64,000 nt of DNA, from contig CAMDCN010000004.1 of the NCBI GenBank assembly GCA_945890485.1, positions 62,001 through 126,000 of the forward strand. Direction: 5' to 3'. The stretch's first letter is position 1. Each line of letters begins with the position of its first letter. The notes below the pieces were generated by a model, which worked only from the letters and a program-made list of their open reading frames with translations, ran no database searches and was not told the DNA's origin. The translations under genes were made by a program, and so were the position numbers. The DNA is from Candidatus Sulfopaludibacter sp. SbA3. GTDB lineage: Bacteria; Acidobacteriota; Terriglobia; Bryobacterales; Bryobacteraceae. Positions 49,811-57,437 of this stretch are shown here, one piece after another.

Positions 49811-52040
49811 GCCGGTTCTCGTACCAGACCACGTTGTTCGAATTCTGCCCGGCGACCAAAACATCCAAGTCCCCATCCCCATCCATATCCACCAGGCGGA
49901 TGTCATAAGCCGCCTGGTCAACATGGATGACCCGCGTGACGAAGTTCCCCTTCCCATCGTTCTCAAACCACGCGCACACCATCGAGTCCTTCGCGCACGT
50001 CACCGCATCCACGCTCCCGTCCCCATCAATATCTCCGACGGCTAAGTCATGCGGCCCCGCCAGCGTCGAGTCGATCTCGTGCGCCTTCCACGCCGGCCCT
50101 TCGTACCAAACCACGCCCACCCCGTGCCCCCGCGTCGCCAGGAAATCCATCTTCCCGTCGCGGTTCACGTCGACGATGGCGATGTTCGTCGCCCCCTCCT
50201 GCTTATCCGCAATCACATGCTTCGTCCACCGGTTCTTGAACGGATCCTGCGGAGCCTCCCACCACGCAAACCAGTTCCCCTCCAGACCCATCTTCGCCCC
50301 CGCCGCAATGTCGCCGCGTCCGTCCCCGTTTACGTCGCCAAAACCCATGTAGTGGCTCAACCCCGGCGCATCGCTATCGGCAAACACCGTCCGCCGCCAC
50401 TTAGCCCGCGGATTCTTCGGCGCTTTGAACCACGCGATCGAATCCCCGTATACGCCCTTCGGCTGCCCGCTATTCCCAATCACATCCAGCTTTCCGTCCC
50501 CATCCACATCCCCGAGCCACAACCCATGCACGCCATTCACAACATCATCAATCACGTGCATCGCCCACTTCTCCGTCAACGGATTCTTCGGCCGCTCCAA
50601 CCAGAAGATCAACCCCGGCGAATACTGCGCGCCAATCCAATCGAGGTCCCCGTCTCCATCCACGTCCATCACCGCCGAATGGATTGCCCAGTTCCCCTGC
50701 TGCAACACCGTAGGCTTCCAATCCGGGGCGCTATAGAGCACTGTCCGCAGATTCGTCTGGTCGTTCACAATCACATCCACCTTCCCGTCCCCCGTGAAGT
50801 CCCCACCAATCGCCGTATGATTCGCAAACCCGCTCGTAATCTCGTGCCGCTTCCACGCGCTGACCGACTCGTTCCAATAGATCTTCACGTTCGCCGTCTT
50901 CCGCCCCACCGCAATAATCTCCGGCCGCCCGTCCCCATCCAGATCCTTCACCGCCAAGTCCTCCGTCGCCATCCCGCCGTCGTCCACCAGCAACGTCCGC
51001 GCCCACTTCCCGTCCCGCCCCCGGCTATACACCGCGACCCCGAAATTCTTATCCCGCCAGCCCACCACCAGTTCGTCGCCGCCGTCCCCATCCAGATCCC
51101 CCCAGCCCAACGCGTGCGCCTGCGCCAGTCGCTCTTCGATAAACTGCCGCGGCCACTTGGTCCCATCCCACGGCCGCGCCCCCCGCGCCGGCGGAGCACC
51201 CTGCGGATTCAACTTCGGCATCGGCTCTTCATAGATCACCAAACCGTTCCCATGCCACGGCTCTACCGTCGCAAACGCCCGCTGCAGCCCGTTCAGCTTC
51301 CCCAGCTTCACCTCCCCCGGCGACCCGTCCCCAATCTGCCGCTTCCCCCACTTCCCGTTCTCTTTCTCAATGACGAACAGCCCTTCCCGCGCCGCCACGA
51401 CAATCTCGTCTCGCTTGTCCCCATCGAAGTCCACCGCGATCAGGTTGTGGACAATGTGGAGCGACTCATCCGCCACCTCCATCGGCCAGTTTCCCGCGTA
51501 CGGATCCGCCGGAACTTTGAAGACCAACACGCGCGCCCCCGCACCCTCCCAATCCAGTTTCCGCTCATTGCCGCGCCCGTGCAGCGGCATCACGATCAAC
51601 TCTTTCTTCCCGTCGCCATCCACATCGCCAAAGCGCATCCGATGCAGCGTCGGCTCTTCACCCAGCGGCGTATGCGTCCACGCTCCGTTCTTCCGGCCGA
51701 TCCACTGCAAGCTCCCCCCGCCCTTGGTGTTCGTCGGCTGCCAGTCCGCGCCTAACGCGACGTCGGCCTGTCCGTCGCCGTCGACATCATGTACCGCCAA
51801 CGCGACGTTGTCTTTCTTCGACACCCCGTCAAGAATGACGTGTTTGTCCCAGGTCGGGTTCTCGTACCAGACCACCTGCGTCGGGTTGATCGCCACCACG
51901 TCCGGCTTCCCATCGGCGTTGATATCCGCCGTCGCCACGGCGTACACCACCCCGAAGTCTTTCTGAATCTCCTGCGCACGGAATCGCAATTCCGCCAGCA
52001 ACGGGCAAGTCAAAACAAAAAGCAACCAAACACGACTCAT
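49797..52040 (-). CDS. FG-GAP/VCBS-repeat secreted protein
   Basis: A 747-residue exported protein with signal peptide (1-16, PLLAE). Throughout it has repeated calcium-binding loops such as DVDGDGQADVALG, DLDGDGRPEIIAVG and DVNRDGKMDFLAT (about twelve), the signature of integrin-like FG-GAP/VCBS beta-propellers. Many units end with a WYEN or WFK segment. It may bind partners or polysaccharide in a calcium-dependent way. It converges with the sulfatase gene and its start overlaps the Lgt-like gene end by four bases. Confidence 0.9.
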   Translation of the reverse strand: MSRVWLLFVLTCPLLAELRFRAQEIQKDFGVVYAVATADINADGKPDVVAINPTQVVWYENPTWDKHVILDGVSKKDNVALAVHDVDGDGQADVALGADWQPTNTKGGGSLQWIGRKNGAWTHTPLGEEPTLHRMRFGDVDGDGKKELIVMPLHGRGNERKLDWEGAGARVLVFKVPADPYAGNWPMEVADESLHIVHNLIAVDFDGDKRDEIVVAAREGLFVIEKENGKWGKRQIGDGSPGEVKLGKLNGLQRAFATVEPWHGNGLVIYEEPMPKLNPQGAPPARGARPWDGTKWPRQFIEERLAQAHALGWGDLDGDGGDELVVGWRDKNFGVAVYSRGRDGKWARTLLVDDGGMATEDLAVKDLDGDGRPEIIAVGRKTANVKIYWNESVSAWKRHEITSGFANHTAIGGDFTGDGKVDVIVNDQTNLRTVLYSAPDWKPTVLQQGNWAIHSAVMDVDGDGDLDWIGAQYSPGLIFWLERPKNPLTEKWAMHVIDDVVNGVHGLWLGDVDGDGKLDVIGNSGQPKGVYGDSIAWFKAPKNPRAKWRRTVFADSDAPGLSHYMGFGDVNGDGRGDIAAGAKMGLEGNWFAWWEAPQDPFKNRWTKHVIADKQEGATNIAIVDVNRDGKMDFLATRGHGVGVVWYEGPAWKAHEIDSTLAGPHDLAVGDIDGDGSVDAVTCAKDSMVCAWFENDGKGNFVTRVIHVDQAAYDIRLVDMDGDGDLDVLVAGQNSNNVVWYENRLKRR

Positions 52041-52651
52041 GCGCGCATTCTAGCCCATCGCAAGCCAGCGGCCACGATCCCCATGCTCACCACGGCCGCC
52101 GCCCCCCACCAATCCGTCGCATGTTGCACCGTTCGCCACTCGTGCAGGATCAACCGCAGCACGCCATAGCTCCCCAACAGCCCCGCCGCGAACGCCCAAT
52201 CTCGCCCCCGCGCCCACCAATACAGAACAGCCAACCCCACCGCCCAGAGCACCTCCCACCGCACCACTTCCTCGCCGTTCCACCAGCACCCCAAACGCAC
52301 CACAATCCATGCAAACGGAAACGTCCATGCCCCAGCCTCGAACAGCTCCGGCCGCCACATCTTGTACCGCCACAAATAGACCAGCCCTCCCGCCAAAGCC
52401 CCACCCAAGCACCCCAGCGTCATCGCCCCGGCAAACGGATTCAGCCACACCTGCCAAGGCGCGGACTCTTGCAGCAGCAACAAGAAAGCCCAATGCCCGA
52501 CAAAGACGGAAGTCGTCAGCACGCTCGCGCTGAACCCCGCCGCCCGCCGCGAGTCCAGGCCCACCCGGCCTGCCCGCCATGTCAATAAGAAGTGCCCCAG
52601 TAGCGCTCCCGCTGCCAGGGCCACCGTGTGCCAGTCAATCCCGGATCGCAA
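52037..52651 (-). CDS. Lgt-like membrane protein, divergent
   Basis: A 204-residue protein with about six hydrophobic helices. Comparing it by eye with prolipoprotein diacylglyceryl transferase: GAMTLGCLGGALAGG is like the Lgt glycine helix, VVRLGCWWNGEE resembles the GRIGCFLNG loop, and SYGVLRLILHEWRT is like the C-terminal YGxxRfxxEfFR. The HPTQ-type loop of Lgt is missing and the protein is short, so it may be a degenerate or re-purposed paralogue. The start is TTG 52651, overlapping the end of the SBBP gene by 17 bases. Stop overlaps the FG-GAP start by four bases. Confidence 0.6.
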   Translation of the reverse strand: MRSGIDWHTVALAAGALLGHFLLTWRAGRVGLDSRRAAGFSASVLTTSVFVGHWAFLLLLQESAPWQVWLNPFAGAMTLGCLGGALAGGLVYLWRYKMWRPELFEAGAWTFPFAWIVVRLGCWWNGEEVVRWEVLWAVGLAVLYWWARGRDWAFAAGLLGSYGVLRLILHEWRTVQHATDWWGAAAVVSMGIVAAGLRWARMRA

Positions 52652-55604
52652 GCGTCACTCCACGCTGGCTCTCATTGTTACCCACGCGGATCACCACGGG
52701 TTGATCACCGGTCTGCGCCAGCGTGGGCACGACGACATTCAACTGAAAGAGCCCCGGCGTCAAGCCCGGCGCGCCACCCGCATACAGCACGTCCGCCCTC
52801 TGGCCTCCAATCGTGACCTGCACCCCGGCTACTGGAGTCGGCAGCGGCGTCCCCACCAGCCGGCCATCCTGCCCCGGCGGGTTCGTCTGCCCCTCGCCCG
52901 TTCCATAAAGGATCGCGACACTGCCACGCGCCGCCGCGTTCGTCGCCGTGTTCAAGCTCCCATCCTGGTTCAAAAAGGCCCCGGGACCCGTTCCCGAAGC
53001 ATTCGCCGCAAATAGCGCCGGTCCGGTCACAATCACCGGTACCGTCAGGGGCGCCGACCGCGCGCCTTGGTACTCCACCACTAGCGGAACCGAGCTCTTC
53101 CCGGCTACCGCGTATGGCACCACTACACTCGACTGCCGCGCCGAGACATAAATGATCGGAGCCGGCACCCCGTCAAATAGAACCCTCGTCTCGCTCACCG
53201 TCGTCGCCAACGCGCCGTTCACCACCGCCGCGCCCGCCAGCGCGTCCGGGCCTATCCCCGTTCCCGCCAACGTCACAATCATGCCAGGACTCACCCCACC
53301 ACCCGCATACGAGGCGGCATTCACAACAGCCGCCACCGTTGGCGCCGGAGCGCTGCTCTCGTTGAACCGGGCATAAAACAAATCGCCCAGTGGGATATAC
53401 GCCTTTAGTTCACCGTAAAACTGGCCCTGGAATGGCTGGCCGGCGACCGTTAGATCCTCGGAGTCGGTTGTGCCCGAAACCACCACCGCGCCGTTCGCCA
53501 ACAGACTCACCCCGCTGAGAAAATCACCACTCTTTCCGCCGAGATAGCTGGCATACGACAGCCGCGACCCATCGGAGTTCACCTGTGCCACGAACCCATC
53601 CCCCGCCCTCACCTCTCCTGTCTCCTGAACCGTCCGATTCCTTGGTTGCGTGGCATCCGCCGTAACCGGGAAGTCCGTCGACATCGTATGACCCACCACC
53701 CACGCCGCGCCATCGTTGCCCACCGCTACGCTCAGCGCACGGTCGTCCTGCGCTCCGCCCAGCAGTGTCGAGTAAACAAACTGCGTACCCGCCGGGTTGA
53801 TTTTGGTCACGAACGCGTCGCCCGCCGGCAACCTCGGCTCGCCACCCGCTCCCTGCCAAGTCCGTTGCGCCGCCGAGGCCGACACCGGGAAATTCGAAGA
53901 CATCGTATTGCCCACGACGTATGCGTTCCCCTGCCCGTCCACTGAAATCCCGAACGCCGCGTCATCCGCCCGGCCGCCCAGCAACGTGTTGTAGATCAGC
54001 CCCGTCCCGTCTGGCTTCAACTTGAATACAAATCCATCCCCCACGCCGTAGAACAAGAGGTTCTGGCTTGTTCCGCCAAACGTAGTCTGCGCCGCACCCT
54101 GCGTCACGGGCCAGTTCGTCGAAGAGTTGGTCACGCCAGCCACATAGACGCCGGTCGCATCCACCGCAATTCCGATCCCGGCATCGGTCCCCGTCCCGCC
54201 GACAAACGTCGAAAAGGTTAACGCCGAGCCCGCCGGGTTCACTTTGGTCACAAACACGTCATATCCCGGGGGCCCGGCCGACAAACGGAAGCGGCCCTGG
54301 AAGACGTCGGGTGTGGTTGGGAAATCGGTGGAGTCGCTTCCGCCGGTGACGTAGGCGCTTCCCCCGGCATCCACCGCAATCGCCGTACAACCGTCCTTGG
54401 CCGTTCCCCCCAGATAGGTGGAATACCCGAGCGCGTTCCCACTCGGGTTTAGCTTCGTCACAAAGCAGTTAGCGGCATCGCCCGCCTGCACCGTGCCCGG
54501 CGCGGCCCGCCGGAAACTTCCGGCCGTGGTCGGGAAGTCGGACGACTCGGTCACCCCGGTCACGTAAGCGTTCCCCTGTCCGTCCACCGTCACGCCCGAC
54601 ACCAGTTCGGAGTTGGCGCCCCCAAAGTAGGTGGAGTACACCAACTGCTTGCCATCGGCGCTGAGTTTGGAGATCACTCCGTTCGAGGCATTGAACCCGC
54701 CTACGGCCGGCGCCAATGCACCCGGCGTCACCGGGTACGTCCCGTCCGTCGTTGTTCCGGCGAGGTAAATATTGCCCTGTGCATCTACCGTCGAACGCCC
54801 GCCCGTCTCCGCTCCGGTCCGGCCCAAGTAGCCGAGGACACTCACCACCGGGTCAATCACCAACGGCTGCCGCGCATCGTAGCTCCCCACCGCAAACCCT
54901 ACCTCGCCGTTTGCCCGCAGCTCATATTGCCCATCCACCCGCCGCTTCCCTTGGTACAACACCGGAGCACTCCACCGCAGCTCCTTGCCGCCGACGGTGA
55001 AAATCAAATCACCAATTCCTGTTTGCCGCATCCCCTCGGCGCCGGTAAACCGCATCCGGATCTGCCGCGGGTCCGCCCCCGGCTGGACGACGAAATCATG
55101 TTCCATCTCTCCATCCCGGTCGTAATAGACCACATCCACCCCGGGATAGACCCCCGCAAACTTCACCTTCCGGTAGGTCGGCACATCGGTAACCCAGCGG
55201 TCCGGGTCGCTCCCGTACATGTAGTTCAGCCGGCCAATCCCGGGCTCCACCCCTTCGCCTTGCCCGCCCCGCGCTCCCACCATCTGTGCCAGCAGCACCC
55301 CGCCCCGCACATCGATCGCGGCCTCATCGCCACGAAGAAACGCGAAGAATCCCCGGCCCCGCCCTAAGTGCGAATACCGCGGATCGCTCTGCCCCAGATT
55401 TGCTTCCAATTGCAGCGGCGGCGCCGTCGCCGGATCAGACGCAGGGGAATTCCTGGTGCCCAGGCATGAGTCCGACGACCCCCCGCACGGACCCGTATTG
55501 TTGGGCGGCGGCGGCGTACCGGGAGTCGTCGTCGTGCGCACTTGCGAACTCAACAGCAGCGCCCCCAAGAGGCAAAACACGGTGAGATGGGCTCGATGAA
55601 TCAT
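52635..55604 (-). CDS. secreted SBBP-repeat protein with C-terminal TIGR03437 domain
   Basis: A 989-residue exported protein (signal peptide about 1-22, LLLSSQVR). After a beta-rich N-terminal domain (about 60-240, VKFAGVYPGVDVVYYDRDGEMEHDF-like core), there are about ten SBBP propeller units: GYSTYLGGTAKDGCTAIAVD and SVDGQGNAYVVGNTMSSNFP are examples. From about 780 to 989 is the TIGR03437 domain (PGMIVTLAGTGIGPDAL ... VLYAGGAPGLTPGLFQLNV). The Solibacter group has many such proteins. A methyltransferase gene lies 56 bases upstream on the same strand and a promoter-like pair lies in that gap. Confidence 0.88.
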   Translation of the reverse strand: MIHRAHLTVFCLLGALLLSSQVRTTTTPGTPPPPNNTGPCGGSSDSCLGTRNSPASDPATAPPLQLEANLGQSDPRYSHLGRGRGFFAFLRGDEAAIDVRGGVLLAQMVGARGGQGEGVEPGIGRLNYMYGSDPDRWVTDVPTYRKVKFAGVYPGVDVVYYDRDGEMEHDFVVQPGADPRQIRMRFTGAEGMRQTGIGDLIFTVGGKELRWSAPVLYQGKRRVDGQYELRANGEVGFAVGSYDARQPLVIDPVVSVLGYLGRTGAETGGRSTVDAQGNIYLAGTTTDGTYPVTPGALAPAVGGFNASNGVISKLSADGKQLVYSTYFGGANSELVSGVTVDGQGNAYVTGVTESSDFPTTAGSFRRAAPGTVQAGDAANCFVTKLNPSGNALGYSTYLGGTAKDGCTAIAVDAGGSAYVTGGSDSTDFPTTPDVFQGRFRLSAGPPGYDVFVTKVNPAGSALTFSTFVGGTGTDAGIGIAVDATGVYVAGVTNSSTNWPVTQGAAQTTFGGTSQNLLFYGVGDGFVFKLKPDGTGLIYNTLLGGRADDAAFGISVDGQGNAYVVGNTMSSNFPVSASAAQRTWQGAGGEPRLPAGDAFVTKINPAGTQFVYSTLLGGAQDDRALSVAVGNDGAAWVVGHTMSTDFPVTADATQPRNRTVQETGEVRAGDGFVAQVNSDGSRLSYASYLGGKSGDFLSGVSLLANGAVVVSGTTDSEDLTVAGQPFQGQFYGELKAYIPLGDLFYARFNESSAPAPTVAAVVNAASYAGGGVSPGMIVTLAGTGIGPDALAGAAVVNGALATTVSETRVLFDGVPAPIIYVSARQSSVVVPYAVAGKSSVPLVVEYQGARSAPLTVPVIVTGPALFAANASGTGPGAFLNQDGSLNTATNAAARGSVAILYGTGEGQTNPPGQDGRLVGTPLPTPVAGVQVTIGGQRADVLYAGGAPGLTPGLFQLNVVVPTLAQTGDQPVVIRVGNNESQRGVTLAIRD

Positions 55605-55613
55605 TATGCGGAC

Positions 55614-55642
55614 ATCTTACTCCGCTATTGAATACAAGACAA
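55614..55642 (-). promoter_or_regulatory. sigma70-like promoter candidate for the SBBP gene
   Basis: On the minus strand TTGTCT (55637-55642) and TAAGAT (55614-55619) are separated by 17 bases. The pair would give a start of transcription only a few bases before ATG 55604, so either the message is nearly leaderless or the true start codon is later. The match is otherwise good for a primary sigma factor. Confidence 0.3.
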
Positions 55643-55660
55643 GCCAGTCCGAGATAAAAA

Positions 55661-56716
55661 TTACCCGCGCCGATTCACTACGGCCCGGTCCAGCTGCTGC
55701 CTGCCGTTCCGGAATCCCAGAGAAACCGGAGAGAAATGGACCACCCGCATCCCCAGTGACTCGCCAAAGACCTTCGCCGCAAACCTCCCGTCGTTGTGCA
55801 GCAGCACCCCGCCCGGCCGTAGCGCTCGCGCCAACCCGGCTAGCGCCATCATCAAGCCCCGGTCATCCAGGTAAACGAATACGTTTGTCGCCACGGCCAG
55901 GTCGTAGGCCCCCGCCGCCGGAATTTGCGCCGTGATGTCAGCCTCCACCGCACACCGCCCCCGCCTGCGCAGAAACGTGAGCACCTCCGGCCGCACATCC
56001 GCCGAGTCAATCGCCGCTTTCGGCCCGAACTGCTGTCGCAGCCAGTTCCACTGCGGCTGTTCGAGCGGCGTGTCGTCCTGAAAGCCCTCCCGCCGCGTCA
56101 AATCCAATCCAGGCCCCACCAACAGCACCCGTTTCGGCACTCCGAGATGTGGTTGCGCCGCAGCCAGAACCTTCGTATTTCCCGCCGCGCTATCCGAACT
56201 CAACCCCCGCCGCTGGTACAGCGAATTTACGACGTCCGGATTCGGCCCCGTCGCCAGACGTTCGCGCAGGAAACGGACTGTGTGATCGTAACAGCGCTCC
56301 AGCGTCCAGTCCGCAGGCAGTCCCCGATAGAGCCCCACCATCAGCGAGTGACGTTCGTCCAGCGACGCCGTGGTTGACGCCCGAAATGCCTCCATCCGCA
56401 ACTTTGCTTCCACCGGCAGGGCATCGCTCCGCGACCGCGCCATTGCCAACGGATCGAGACCGCCCGATGACGTAAATCGCTGCGATTGCAACACGTAGTA
56501 GGTGAGATGCTCGGCGCTACCCGCCACCATGCGCTCCGCCAGCGCCGCCCGCTGCGCCGCGAGATAGGCCGGAAAAGACTCGGCCGTCAAACCGAGATCC
56601 GCCGCCAGTCGCCGGGCCGCTGGGGGGAGATCGGAGTACGCCAAAGGCGTCGCCGTCACGGGACAGGCAACCAATGCCGATCCAACACCAGCCATCCAGA
56701 GGCGACGAGTCCACAT
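55661..56716 (-). CDS. SAM-methyltransferase-fold protein with an export signal
   Basis: A 351-residue protein. N-terminal residues 1-23 (TRRLWMAGVGSALVACP) look like a signal or lipoprotein peptide (Cys at 18). The region about 190-330 has the class-I methyltransferase pattern: VLLVGPGLDLTRREG is the glycine-rich SAM loop, IDSADVRPEVL the next acidic strand, and NVFVYLDDRGLMMALAGLARA then RPGGVLLHND are the late motifs. The N-terminal half is helical. A methyltransferase outside the cytoplasm would lack SAM, so the signal may be an inner-membrane anchor. Function unknown. It lies 56 bases upstream of the SBBP gene on the same strand. Confidence 0.65.
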   Translation of the reverse strand: MWTRRLWMAGVGSALVACPVTATPLAYSDLPPAARRLAADLGLTAESFPAYLAAQRAALAERMVAGSAEHLTYYVLQSQRFTSSGGLDPLAMARSRSDALPVEAKLRMEAFRASTTASLDERHSLMVGLYRGLPADWTLERCYDHTVRFLRERLATGPNPDVVNSLYQRRGLSSDSAAGNTKVLAAAQPHLGVPKRVLLVGPGLDLTRREGFQDDTPLEQPQWNWLRQQFGPKAAIDSADVRPEVLTFLRRRGRCAVEADITAQIPAAGAYDLAVATNVFVYLDDRGLMMALAGLARALRPGGVLLHNDGRFAAKVFGESLGMRVVHFSPVSLGFRNGRQQLDRAVVNRRG

Positions 56717-56819
56717 GCCTCGTCAGAGTAGCAGAGGAAGACGAAAATAGGGCGACACGCTCGCAGTCGCGCCGCCCGGAGTTAAGAGATGGGATTGTTG
56801 TTGGAGCTCGCTTCGGACG

Positions 56820-57188
56820 CTAGTTAAAAAACTCGCCGATCTCGCGCGCAATGCCGCGCGCTTCGAGATGGATCAGCCCTGCATTACAGCCGGCCGGTCC
56901 CATTACCGCCAACACACCCTTGGCGCCGGCCGAGTACAGGAAAATCTGCCCGTCGTGGCCGGCCACCGTGATCTCTTCAAATTGGCCTGCGCTGAGGCTG
57001 TCGCTTACGCGGCGACCCAGGCTCGAAGCCGCTGCCGCCATCGCGGCCACCCGGTTCGCGTCCGCTCCGTTCGACAACGAATGCGCAATTGGCAACCCTT
57101 CGGAGGAAGCCACTAATACTCCCCGGAGCTCCGGAATGGCCGTGCGAAGGCCGTCGACACTCTTCTGAAATACGTCTACTTTACCCAT
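56820..57188 (-). CDS. roadblock/LC7 domain protein (MglB-like)
   Basis: A 122-residue cytoplasmic protein with a single roadblock/LC7 domain over most of its length (IPELRGVLVASSEGLPIAHSL ... GHDGQIFLYSAGAKGVLAVMGP). Such proteins (MglB) control small Ras-like GTPases such as MglA, which govern cell polarity and gliding in Myxococcus. No MglA-like gene is in the window. A strong ribosome site GAGGAG (57196-57201, minus strand) lies seven bases before the ATG. It diverges from the zinc-knuckle gene over 249 bases. Confidence 0.88.
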   Translation of the reverse strand: MGKVDVFQKSVDGLRTAIPELRGVLVASSEGLPIAHSLSNGADANRVAAMAAAASSLGRRVSDSLSAGQFEEITVAGHDGQIFLYSAGAKGVLAVMGPAGCNAGLIHLEARGIAREIGEFFN

Positions 57189-57437
57189 TGTTAAACTCCT
57201 CGAACCAGTTCTCCGGCTCTGACATAGTAACCATCGTCCAATCGCCGTCAGACTTTATACCTACTCCACCTTTTCATGCCTGCCGCATCTTCGGCTGCCC
57301 GCTTCGGCACACGCTCTCGGGCAAAAGCCCAAGGGCCGTCTAAGGAAACTTGGAGGAAGTCTCCTCGGGTAGGTATTTTGCCGTCTGGTCCCAAAACTCT
57401 AGTGCCATTACGATAAGGCCAGAGGGAAAAACACCGA
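57189..57437. promoter_or_regulatory. intergenic region with hairpin-rich leader
   Basis: The longest non-coding stretch in the window. It must hold promoters for both divergent genes. Three small hairpins are predicted by eye in the plus-strand RNA: GGGC/AAAA/GCCC at 57319-57330; CTAAG/GAAA/CTTGG at 57340-57353; and GAGGA/AGTC/TCCTC at 57353-57366. A ribosome site GAGGGA (57422-57427) precedes ATG 57438. The hairpins could form a structured leader, but I could not match them to a known riboswitch. Confidence 0.35.

Noticed and set aside
50049-51755. Long open frame of 568 codons opposite the FG-GAP gene
   Set aside because: It is rich in Arg, Pro and His and has no domain pattern. It mirrors the third-position GC bias of the real gene on the other strand, which has clear DxDGDG repeats.
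57301-57400. GEMM (c-di-GMP-I) riboswitch upstream of 57438
   Set aside because: A GGGCAAA and a late AGGTA occur in the right order, but the conserved middle (GACGCAAAGCC) is absent and the stems do not fit. Kept only as a structured leader candidate.
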